Positions 13,829-20,622 of a DNA stretch of 29,970 nt are shown one piece after another. The notes beneath the pieces are model-generated. The model searched no databases, was not told the origin of the DNA, and saw only the letters and a program-made list of their open reading frames with translations. Origin of the DNA: DASZKW01 sp035552775 (GTDB taxonomy: Bacteria; Actinomycetota; Acidimicrobiia; Acidimicrobiales; Palsa-688); contig DASZKW010000038.1 in NCBI GenBank assembly GCA_035552775.1, positions 1 to 29,970 on the forward strand, in the 5' to 3' direction. The position numbers were made by a program, and so were the translations under genes. How positions within the stretch are numbered: the first letter of the stretch is position 1; every line of letters begins with the position of its first letter.

Positions 13829-16456
13829 CTAGCCGTGGCCGAAGCAGACAAAGCCGGCCGACGAGGGGCAGCCGAGGAGCCCGCCGACCGCACGGCGCGC
13901 TTCGTTGAGGGCCCGCGCCGGCGGAGCGCCGTGCGCCAACCTCCGATGCAGCTGGCCCATGATCGATGCCGAGGAGACGTCGGCTACCGGGCTGACGCTG
14001 GCAATGGCGGTGGCTATGCCCGTGCTGGTGAGGACACGGCTGAGCCCGATGCCACTGCTCGCGGCCGTGTCAACCATGCCGGTTTCGCAGCAGGACAGGA
14101 TGACAAGCGCGGTTCGTTTGTTGGCCTGCGCCAGCTCGTAGCCAGTGAGGGGCCCATCGTGGAGGCTGACGGCCGAGAGCAACGGGTTGTCACCTCGATG
14201 GGTGCCATGGGCGGCCACATGGACGACGTCCACCTGCCCCATGGCGGCGGTGACCGCATCAGCCGTGGCCCCGACGCCATCGAGCACGGTGACCCTTTGG
14301 TTCCAGCCCGCCTTGACGGCTTCGATCTCGTCCTCCCCGTGGCGCAGATCAGGTCCGGCCACGACGAGGACGGTGGCAGCCGGACTTAGCGCTCTGGACT
14401 CCCGATGCGCTCGGGCCCAGGCGGCTGCAGACTCGGCCACCACAAGGTTGACGGTTCCCAGCTCGGGGAGAGCTGACCAGGGCAGCGAAGCCACTGGGCC
14501 GGCGGGGACGAGAACGAGGTCATGGCCACGCTCCAAGCCTAAAGGTTCAACGATGACGCGCTCGGCGACCAGGCGCGCTTCAAGTAGCGCCGTCAATCTG
14601 CCCGCGTCCCGGTCTGTCGAGACCGTCACCGCCAGGGCCAAGCGGAGTGCGGCCATGGCCGCCCGTACCTCGGACACCGCGGCTACATCGACGAGACGAG
14701 CTTTTCCGTCCTCGAGAACCACCGCGACGAGCCGTCGTCGGACGACGGCGTACTCGACGAGCACCCGATCACCGAGGTCCTCACCGAGTTCGTCGAGGCG
14801 CGCAGAAGTCCGTCCTGGTCTTCCGGGCCCTGGGGCGTGACGCCTGCGCCGGCGGATCAGCTCCTCCAGCGCTGCCTGACGTCGGCTCAGACGGGTCATC
14901 TCCAAAGGATTGACGGATTGCCGCCCTAGGTGAAGTGTGACTTCGCGCAGGGACGTTAGCGCCGTCATCGTCTCCGAATCGTCACGGGGGTCGTCGACGG
15001 CGATCTGCTGGGCGGCTCGGACGGATTCCATCCACCACAGCGCTTGGCTCGCCCGGTTCCTGGCGGCGGCCATGGCCACACCTAGCTCCATGACCTCGTC
15101 CGCGCGCCCTGCCCCCCGAGTTCGCAGCTCGATGGAACCGAGCGTGGCCTGGTAAGCCGACAGCGCCCGAAGGGCGGCGACCAGTGCCCGGTCGGCGCCC
15201 ACAGCGTCACCTGTGGCCCACCGCAGACGCGCCTGGGTCAAGCGGCCCTGGAGCCGGTTCAAGGGAGCCGCTTGGTGGAGGTTTGGGGTTTCGCGATCCA
15301 AGATCACCTTGGCCTCGCTCTGCCTGCCGGCGCCGACCAGCAAGTCGGTTGCCCGCAGGTAGGCCTCGGTTGCCTGGATCCGCCAGCCCGCCAGGCGAAG
15401 CTGGGCCCCGATCTCAACCAGCCGATCGGCCACCCCGGCCGCCTGGGGCTCGGTCGCCGTGTCGGCCCGGAGGATCGCGAACTGCGCCAGCAGCCGCCAC
15501 CGCGGACGACCTTGGGCTTCGAACAGCTTCTCGGCACGTCGGGCCCACGCCACGCCCCGCACAGGATCGCCGTCTTGTTCCCAGGCCCGCGCCACCAGCA
15601 AGCACGCCTCAGGTACGTCGGCGTCGAAGCCGGCTCGCTCGAGGATGCCGACCGCTGCTTCGGCCAGCCCCCGACCCTCCCGGACCAAGCCGGCATCGAG
15701 GGTCACCTCCACGCGATCCACCAGCATCTCGGGTCGGAGCGCTCCCAGCTGGCCGGCTCGGTTCTGCGCCTGGTCGAACAGCGCGAGAGCGCGAGGGAGG
15801 TCACCGCGGCGTGCCGCCACGAACCCGAGGTTGTGCAGGACCTCGGCCCCCCGGATGGCCTCCCCGGATCCGGCGTAGATCTCTGCCGCCTTGGCGAGGT
15901 CATCCTCGGCGGCCAACAGGTTGCCCCGGTAGGCATGCACCAGGCCGCGATTCTGCCTGGCCTTGGCTTCCTCGACGGTCAGGCCGGCAGACTCGAAGGC
16001 GTCGACAGCCCGGTCCCAGTCGTCAATGGCGTCGTTAGTCCGGCCCGCTCGTTGGAGGGCTAGTGCCGACTGGGCGGAGGCCCGCGCCACGTCAGCGCCT
16101 GTCAGGCTCCGGGCTGCGACCTCGAGGAGATTGATCGCGTCATCGAATCGGCCGGCGTCGATGTGCTCTCGCGCCCAGGACACCGACGCTCGAGCGGCGG
16201 CTTGGCGGTCGCTGGTGCGAGACAGCAACGACACAGAGAGCTCCAACGCTGCGGTCGCCTCAAGGTGCTTGCCAAGGTGGCAAAATGCCCGCCCTCGTGC
16301 CCAGGCGATGAGACCTGCCCACAAGGGGTCGGGTTCCGAGTCGAGCGCCTGCTTCTCCGCCTGTTCAACCAGCAGGAGTGCCTCGTGCGGCTTGGACTCG
16401 GCCATCCTGAGCGCCTCGGTAGTCAACGCCTTGATTGTGCCGTCAGCCGGTTGCAC
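13829..16456 (-). CDS. TPR-CHAT caspase-like protease
   Basis: This 875-aa protein has an all-helical N-terminal two thirds (about residues 1-480) of TPR-like repeats (AARRGDLPRALALFDQAQ; AKARQNRGLVHAYRGNLLAA). A C-terminal CHAT peptidase domain follows (about 600-875), with the catalytic pair in VHVAAHGTHRGDNPLL (H750) and VILSCCETGM (C790). It ends SSAGFVCFGHG, the usual CHAT terminus. Both catalytic residues are intact. CHAT proteins are separase/caspase-like cysteine proteases; the TPR part generally gates or selects the substrate. It starts at GTG 16456, 41 bp after the 156-aa protein in the sigma-factor operon. There is no signal peptide or TM, so it acts in the cytosol. Confidence 0.92.
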   Translation of the reverse strand: MQPADGTIKALTTEALRMAESKPHEALLLVEQAEKQALDSEPDPLWAGLIAWARGRAFCHLGKHLEATAALELSVSLLSRTSDRQAAARASVSWAREHIDAGRFDDAINLLEVAARSLTGADVARASAQSALALQRAGRTNDAIDDWDRAVDAFESAGLTVEEAKARQNRGLVHAYRGNLLAAEDDLAKAAEIYAGSGEAIRGAEVLHNLGFVAARRGDLPRALALFDQAQNRAGQLGALRPEMLVDRVEVTLDAGLVREGRGLAEAAVGILERAGFDADVPEACLLVARAWEQDGDPVRGVAWARRAEKLFEAQGRPRWRLLAQFAILRADTATEPQAAGVADRLVEIGAQLRLAGWRIQATEAYLRATDLLVGAGRQSEAKVILDRETPNLHQAAPLNRLQGRLTQARLRWATGDAVGADRALVAALRALSAYQATLGSIELRTRGAGRADEVMELGVAMAAARNRASQALWWMESVRAAQQIAVDDPRDDSETMTALTSLREVTLHLGRQSVNPLEMTRLSRRQAALEELIRRRRRHAPGPGRPGRTSARLDELGEDLGDRVLVEYAVVRRRLVAVVLEDGKARLVDVAAVSEVRAAMAALRLALAVTVSTDRDAGRLTALLEARLVAERVIVEPLGLERGHDLVLVPAGPVASLPWSALPELGTVNLVVAESAAAWARAHRESRALSPAATVLVVAGPDLRHGEDEIEAVKAGWNQRVTVLDGVGATADAVTAAMGQVDVVHVAAHGTHRGDNPLLSAVSLHDGPLTGYELAQANKRTALVILSCCETGMVDTAASSGIGLSRVLTSTGIATAIASVSPVADVSSASIMGQLHRRLAHGAPPARALNEARRAVGGLLGCPSSAGFVCFGHG

Positions 16457-16497
16457 TTCCTAGTTCAACGAACCATTCGTCGACCCGCAAGACACCA

Positions 16498-16968
16498 TCA
16501 CATCGTCACCCATTCGGTCTCGAACTGCGGAAGGGCCGGGTCGGTGGGAATTGGACGCAAGCTAATAGCGCCTTGAGACAGATCTTCGAAGAGAAACTGG
16601 CCCAGGGCGTCGACTTGGGCACGGATACTCGCACGGCCCGGCTGGCGGAGCACCACCGAGCCGGCCATGGCCGGCTCGAAACGTCCCACGAGCCGCCTAC
16701 CGCCGTCGATGACAGAAACGTTTACGACGCTCCCCGGTCCACGGAATCTGAGCCGTCGCTCTGACCCGGCGTCTCGCACGCCGATCAAACCGTCGTCGTT
16801 GTCGATGGCCGAATCGAACTCCACTTCGGCAATGGCGGTTGCGACGCTCCGCCAGGCGTACGCCTCTCGGGCTGCAGCGAGGACCTCAGTCGGCACCGAC
16901 TCGAGCCGTCGGAAAACCGATGTCAGCTCTTCCATCAAGTGGTCGGTACCCGCTCCGCCGGTGGTCAT
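16498..16968 (-). CDS. 156-aa sigma/CHAT-operon middle protein, candidate sigma regulator or CHAT substrate
   Basis: The protein has a helical N-terminus (VFRRLESVPTEVLAAAREAY and WRSVATAIAEVEFDSA, about residues 18-55). A beta-rich second half follows (RLRFRGPGSVVNVSVIDGGR; RASIRAQVDALGQFLFEDLS). I recall similar short proteins beside ECF sigma factors in many actinobacteria, but no biochemical function is known to me. Its start overlaps the sigma-factor stop by 4 bp (ATGA), so the two are made in a fixed ratio, as with sigma/anti-sigma pairs. Unlike ordinary anti-sigma factors it has no zinc-finger HxxxCxxC motif and no TM segment. The TPR-CHAT protease gene follows at once. Confidence 0.7.
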   Translation of the reverse strand: MTTGGAGTDHLMEELTSVFRRLESVPTEVLAAAREAYAWRSVATAIAEVEFDSAIDNDDGLIGVRDAGSERRLRFRGPGSVVNVSVIDGGRRLVGRFEPAMAGSVVLRQPGRASIRAQVDALGQFLFEDLSQGAISLRPIPTDPALPQFETEWVTM

Positions 16969-17570
16969 ACGGACCTCTTCTCGGAACAGGAGCCCCGGGA
17001 CATTGCTGCCTCGGGCCCTGCCCGTCGCTCCAACTCTTCGATGATGCGACCGAGCTCGCCGAGGCAGCGAGCGCGGGTCGGCCCGATGCTGCCGATCCTC
17101 ATGCCGAGCGTCTCACTGAGCTCGTTGTAGGACATCGGCGGATCCGCGACAGCGGCAAGCAACAACCGACGACAGCGTCCGGGCAGGACGGCGACCGCCT
17201 GCTGGACCATCACCTCGCGCTCCTTCGATAAGAGTCGGCTGTCCACATCCGGCGCGTCCTCCTCCGGGCGGTCCAACCACGCCCATGGATCGACTACGAC
17301 CTGGCGTGCCCCGAGCCGGGAGACCCGGATGGCCTCCCGACGGGCTGTAGTGGCCAACCAGGCACCGGTTCGGGAGGGATCATCCAGGTCGTCGAGATGC
17401 TCGCTAAAGCGCAGCCACGTGGTTTGGCTGACGTCAGCCGCATCTGATTGGTTGAGACCGACGGAACGCGCGACAGACCAAATGAGACCGGCAAAGCGGT
17501 CCACTAGGTCCGACCAAGCGTCGGATTGACCCGACGCCGCCCGTCCCACGAGTTCGCTGACCTCTTGCAC
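16965..17570 (-). CDS. ECF-type RNA polymerase sigma factor
   Basis: Sigma region 2 is clear (DAWSDLVDRFAGLIWSVARS; DAADVSQTTWLRFSEHLDDL; ARREAIR). Region 4 follows (LPGRCRRLLLAAVADPPMSY; NELSETLGMRIGSIGPTRAR), so the protein should bind core polymerase and a -10/-35 promoter. I start it at GTG 17568-17570 (201 aa), because VQEVSELVGRAASGQSDAW matches where such factors begin. The open frame continues up to ATG 17684, but that upstream part overlaps a better small gene in another frame and has no sigma-like content. No Shine-Dalgarno precedes GTG 17570, so it may depend on coupling to the small gene, whose stop lies 13 bp upstream. The two downstream genes form one operon with it. Confidence 0.88.
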   Translation of the reverse strand: MQEVSELVGRAASGQSDAWSDLVDRFAGLIWSVARSVGLNQSDAADVSQTTWLRFSEHLDDLDDPSRTGAWLATTARREAIRVSRLGARQVVVDPWAWLDRPEEDAPDVDSRLLSKEREVMVQQAVAVLPGRCRRLLLAAVADPPMSYNELSETLGMRIGSIGPTRARCLGELGRIIEELERRAGPEAAMSRGSCSEKRSV

Positions 17571-17583
17571 ATTGTAATGTTTA

Positions 17584-17688
17584 CTAGAAACCTGCCCAGA
17601 CCGGCGCACCGCCGACTGCCCAGACGGCGGCCAGGCCAGCGATGAGCGCACTGGCACGGAATACACGGGTCCGAAAAATTGCATGCAT
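17584..17688 (-). CDS. 34-aa membrane microprotein or secreted leader upstream of the sigma factor
   Basis: ATG 17688 is preceded by a strong Shine-Dalgarno (GAGGAGG, 4 nt spacer). It encodes MHAIFRTRVFRASALIAGLA followed by AVWAVGGAPVWAGF, then TAG TAA. Three Arg residues are followed by a roughly 20-residue hydrophobic helix, ending in a signal-peptidase-like APVWA. It is in a different frame from the long sigma-factor ORF. It could be a true membrane microprotein, the amputated leader of a lost secreted protein, or a translational leader controlling the sigma gene. Confidence 0.5.
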   Translation of the reverse strand: MHAIFRTRVFRASALIAGLAAVWAVGGAPVWAGF

Positions 17689-17923
17689 GACGCCTCCTCG
17701 TGGAGACCGGGGATCTCCCGCTCTCACAGCCATCTAAGAGGGCCGAGTTGTTGCTTTGATACGTCGAGCTGCCCGTGACTGTCCAGCCCGGGAAGCTCGC
17801 TGACCAGGTGCACTTCGCCGCCTAACGTCGATTTCCGTCCATCCCGTCGGTTGAAGACCTGGGTCTGTTGAGGCTCCACGCGGCTGCTGTCGTATCACAG
17901 CAACTGTCCGTCCCTCTACAACG
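17689..17923. promoter_or_regulatory. divergent intergenic region between sigma operon and DUF5317 gene
   Basis: These 235 bp separate the minus-strand sigma operon from a plus-strand gene and should hold both promoters. A small inverted repeat (GGAGA-CCGGGGA-TCTCC, about 17702-17718) lies upstream of the microprotein. A minus-strand TTAGAT (about 17733-17738) is a possible -10. No gene was seen. Confidence 0.35.
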
Positions 17924-18568
17924 GTGACCGAGTTGACCGATGGGAGCAAACCGGTGACGGTGATGCTGGCAGTTGTGATGATGGGTGTCCTGGGCGGCCT
18001 GGCAACAGGCGGCCGGGTGTCTGCGCTCGGCCGCCTGCGCATCCGGGCATGGCCGTTGCTGGGGGGCGCCGTCACCATTCAGGCATCCCTTGGAGCCTTT
18101 TCTGGTGGCATCCGCTGGATGCTGGCCGTCGCCGGTTGCGCCGGCGTGGCCGGCTGGTGCGTCCTGAACCGGGGGCGAGGTGCCCTGTGGTGGGGACTAG
18201 CTATGGTTACGCTCGGGGTGACGGCAAACGCCGTCGTCATGGCGGCGAATGGTGGCATGCCAGTATCGGCGTCGGCCCTTTCGAGCGCCGGCTTGCCCCG
18301 CGCCATGAACCTCGCAGCCGGCCACCTCTACAAGCACGTTGCGATGAATGGCTCCAGCCGGATAGGGATCCTCGGAGATGCCATCCCGGTCCACCTGGTA
18401 CGGGCCGTCCTCAGCCCCGGTGACGTCCTCATGCTTGGCGGGATCGCCGTTGTTGCTTTCGCGGCTACCCGGCGTGGCGACCGCCGAGAGGCTGGGTCGA
18501 GTGCATGTTCGACTGGCCAAGTTGGCCAGTCGAACATGGCACCGTCGACCGCCGCGGTCAGCTACTAA
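17924..18568 (+). CDS. DUF5317-like integral membrane protein
   Basis: The 214-aa protein has about five hydrophobic segments (VMLAVVMMGVLGGLATGGRV; GGIRWMLAVAGCAGVAGWCV; WWGLAMVTLGVTANAVVMAA). The family-like signature NGGMPVSASAL is present, with GILGDAIPV and LSPGDVLMLGGIAVV near the end. It is a small membrane protein of unknown function, frequent in actinobacteria and Firmicutes. The start is GTG 17924; a GTG at 17954 is an alternative that begins at the first membrane segment. The last 25 residues (from EAGSSACSTGQVG onward) are encoded by a large palindrome, so the natural C-terminus was probably altered by an inserted repeat. Confidence 0.75.
   Translation: MTELTDGSKPVTVMLAVVMMGVLGGLATGGRVSALGRLRIRAWPLLGGAVTIQASLGAFSGGIRWMLAVAGCAGVAGWCVLNRGRGALWWGLAMVTLGVTANAVVMAANGGMPVSASALSSAGLPRAMNLAAGHLYKHVAMNGSSRIGILGDAIPVHLVRAVLSPGDVLMLGGIAVVAFAATRRGDRREAGSSACSTGQVGQSNMAPSTAAVSY
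18495..18550. repeat. long palindrome with perfect 17-bp arms
   Basis: CATGTTCGACTGGCCAA (18504-18520) and its exact reverse complement (18522-18538) are separated by a single G. The pairing extends outward with one- and two-base bulges through GTGC/GCAC and GGTCGA/TCGACC, to 56 bp in all. It lies inside the 3' end of the DUF5317 gene. Confidence 0.85.
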
Positions 18569-18570
18569 GA

Positions 18571-18648
18571 CGAGCGTTGCTACGTCGACTGGGTCCATGC
18601 GCTTGACCTGGGTAAACGTTCGGAAATCAGTCGACGTAGCAACGCTCG
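18571..18648. repeat. inverted repeat with perfect 21-bp arms and 36-nt loop
   Basis: Bases 18571-18591 (beginning CGAGCGTTGCTACG) are exactly complementary to 18628-18648. The left arm begins 2 nt after the DUF5317 stop codon. The arms share the word TCGACTGG/TCGACTG with the neighbouring palindrome, suggesting one repeat family or recognition system. No T-run follows, so a simple intrinsic terminator is unlikely, although the stem would be very stable in RNA. Confidence 0.85.
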
Positions 18649-18786
18649 CCTTGGTAAGGCCGGCTCCAGTGGATGGAATGCCCAGCCGATGTTTCGGGCG
18701 GTGGTGTTCGTTTTACGCCCAGGTGACGGATCAGTAACTGCCCTCCCGTCACAGTGGCTGCAACACCAACCAACGAAGGAGTCACC

Positions 18787-18954
18787 ATGAGCGAAGGAAA
18801 TAAGGGCGCGTTTACGATGGAGGAGCTGCAAAGCGAGCAGGCGACGGAGTTGCCCGACCGTGACCTGTTGATCGCCATCTCGGTGCTCGGACTACCTCTG
18901 CTGGGCGTCGACGGCATCGCCGTTAACGTCTCCGGCCCGCGATTTTTGGCGTAG
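18787..18954 (+). CDS. 55-aa peptide precursor candidate
   Basis: The gene has an excellent Shine-Dalgarno (AAGGAG, 5 nt before ATG 18787). The acidic, Gln/Glu-rich N-terminus MSEGNKGAFTMEELQSEQAT leads to ELPDRD (residues 21-26), then a hydrophobic stretch (LLIAISVLGLPLLGVDGIAV, residues 27-46) and the end NVSGPRFLA. It has no Cys, only Ser32 and Ser49 in the hydrophobic/C-terminal part, and no Sec signal at the N-terminus. A charged leader-like half followed by a hydrophobic core-like half, directly before a hairpin and a PqqD-like/M50 protease gene, is how ribosomally made, processed peptides are organised. No named RiPP class is matched. A small membrane protein is the main alternative. 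Confidence 0.7.
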   Translation: MSEGNKGAFTMEELQSEQATELPDRDLLIAISVLGLPLLGVDGIAVNVSGPRFLA

Positions 18955-18991
18955 CTCCCCAACGACCCTTAACGCATTGAGACGACGCTAG

Positions 18992-19037
18992 AGCACACCG
19001 GCAGGTAGAGGCTCCACTCCGCCTGCCGGTGTGTGCT
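18992..19037 (+). terminator. hairpin between the peptide gene and the M50 protease gene
   Basis: ACACCGGCAGG (18995-19005) pairs perfectly with CCTGCCGGTGT (19022-19032) across a 16-nt loop. The stem extends to AGC/GCT with a 2-nt bulge. No U-tract follows, so it is likely a partial terminator, RNA processing site or 3' stabiliser. Any of these would let the peptide be made in excess over the protease. Confidence 0.6.
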
Positions 19038-20594
19038 GTTCCACAGACAAGGAGCTTTGTTATAACAGTCCAAGGCCCGTCGGCCGTCGGTGACCTCAGC
19101 CCCGAGCATGCAGTCGGTCGAGCGACTGTGCAGATCGCCGCCGGCCTCGAACTCCTCGGTGAGTACGATCGTTCTGGCTGCGTCCAGGCGCGCTTCTTGC
19201 TCCGCCGGGCGGATGGGCGGGTGCTCGAGGTGTCGTCGATCCTCTACTACCTCACCGACGCTCTCCGTGACGGTGGTACCGTCGAGGACATCGCCTGCGT
19301 TGTCGGCGCTCGTTGCGGGCGCCCGGTCAGTGGCGCGGACGTGGCTTATCTCATCGAGGGAAAACTTCGTCCTCTTGGGGTTGTCGACGACGGAGCGTGC
19401 CGAGACGGTACCCCGACGCACCATCCGCTCCTGGGATTGAGCATCAGGGCCGGGATCATTCCCAAAGCCGTCGTGCTCGCCGTCGCCGATGTCCTCCAGC
19501 CGCTGTTCCGGATGCCGGTCATTGTAACAATATCCTCGGGCGTGATCGCCGTCGATGCGTGGCTGGGAGCCACTCAACGCTGGCGCGAGGGCCTCCACCA
19601 GATCTCCCGGCAACCTGGCCTGTTATTGGCCGTCGTAGGTTTCACCCTGGCGGCTGGCCTCTTTCACGAGGCGGGGCACGCAACCGCCACGCGCTACGGC
19701 GGGGCGGAGCCGGGGCCGATCGGTGCAGGGATCTACCTGCTGTGGCCCGTGTTCTACAACGACCTGAACGACTCTTACCGGCTCAGCCGACGGGGTCGGA
19801 TACGGGCCGATCTCGGGGGCGTGTACTTCAATGCCGTCTTTATCCTGGCCGCAGGGGCCGGCTACGCCCTGACCGGTTTCAAGGCCTTGCTGGTGGTCAT
19901 CGTGATCCAGCACCTCGCGATACTCCAGCAGTTCCTGCCGTTTATACGGCTGGACGGCTATTATCTTGTCAGCGACCTGGTCGGTGTGCCTGATCTTTTC
20001 GGGCGCATTCGGCCGATCCTGGAAAGCCTCGTCCCCGGCCGGACGGCGGCCGCAGCGGTGATGGAGCTGAAGAGCAAGGTTAGGCTCGTGGTCACTGCTT
20101 GGGTTTTGTTAACCATTCCCGCGCTTATGGCCGCGGCAGCGTTGTTCGCCCTGAACCTGCCCCGTCTGGTGAATGCGGGATGGACGTCCCTGCGGATTCA
20201 GGGTGCCCTGCTGCGCGAGGCCGCTCAGACGGGCAATGTCCTGCAAGCCATGCTCGGCGTTCTGCAGCTGTTAGTCATAGCCTTCCCGGTGCTCGGGGTC
20301 ACCGCCCTCATCATCGGACTTGTCCGGCGCCTGCGACCAGTTACCCTGCAGGCGCAGGATGTAGGCGCACATGACGGCGGGGGGGAGCAACCTCCGGTGC
20401 CGACCGGCGGAGCGGCGGATATGGCTATGCCGGCCGGGCCCAGCGACGAGCAAGCCAGAAGGATCTGCGCTCAGCAGAACTGTGATAACGACCTTCCACC
20501 CCGGGGGCGGGGACGTCCTGCGGTCTACTGCTCCCCGGCGTGCTGGCCCAGCCGCGTCCGGCCCAGCAGTCGCGTTACCGCAACGTACCCTTAA
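19029..20594 (+). CDS. PqqD-like/M50 site-2-type metalloprotease with C-terminal zinc finger
   Basis: The 521-aa protein has a soluble N-terminal domain (about residues 36-125: GLELLGEYDRSG, ILYYLTDALRDG, VAYLIEGKLRPLGVVDD). It resembles the PqqD-like/winged peptide-binding domain of YydH-type putative peptide zinc metalloproteases. The M50 core follows, with zinc motif HEAGH (213-217) in a TM helix, the GG-containing RADLGGVYFNAV segment and the third-ligand motif FIRLDGYYLVSDL (LDG, 308-310). Two more TM helices come after. Residues 480-505 form C-x4-C...C-x3-C, a zinc-finger-like tail ending YCSPAC. The start is uncertain: GTG 19029 lies in the hairpin stem and GTG 19128 suits the domain boundary better. 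It probably cleaves or exports the upstream peptide at the membrane. Confidence 0.85.
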   Translation: MCAVPQTRSFVITVQGPSAVGDLSPEHAVGRATVQIAAGLELLGEYDRSGCVQARFLLRRADGRVLEVSSILYYLTDALRDGGTVEDIACVVGARCGRPVSGADVAYLIEGKLRPLGVVDDGACRDGTPTHHPLLGLSIRAGIIPKAVVLAVADVLQPLFRMPVIVTISSGVIAVDAWLGATQRWREGLHQISRQPGLLLAVVGFTLAAGLFHEAGHATATRYGGAEPGPIGAGIYLLWPVFYNDLNDSYRLSRRGRIRADLGGVYFNAVFILAAGAGYALTGFKALLVVIVIQHLAILQQFLPFIRLDGYYLVSDLVGVPDLFGRIRPILESLVPGRTAAAAVMELKSKVRLVVTAWVLLTIPALMAAAALFALNLPRLVNAGWTSLRIQGALLREAAQTGNVLQAMLGVLQLLVIAFPVLGVTALIIGLVRRLRPVTLQAQDVGAHDGGGEQPPVPTGGAADMAMPAGPSDEQARRICAQQNCDNDLPPRGRGRPAVYCSPACWPSRVRPSSRVTATYP

Positions 20595-20622
20595 TGGAAA
20601 TATTGGACAGAGCACGCGCTGA

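Noticed and set aside
13829..16456. Type III-E CRISPR (Craspase) locus
   Set aside because: TPR-CHAT and a sigma factor are present, but no gRAMP/Cas7-11, Cas1, Csx30/31 homologue by eye or repeat array was seen. Only the logic is comparable.
17571..17684. Long N-terminus of the sigma factor from ATG 17684
   Set aside because: The 38 residues have no sigma-like content and overlap a better small ORF with the Shine-Dalgarno.
18571..18648. Intrinsic terminator of the DUF5317 gene
   Set aside because: The loop is 36 nt and no T-tract follows either arm. The perfect 21-bp arms fit a repeat element better.
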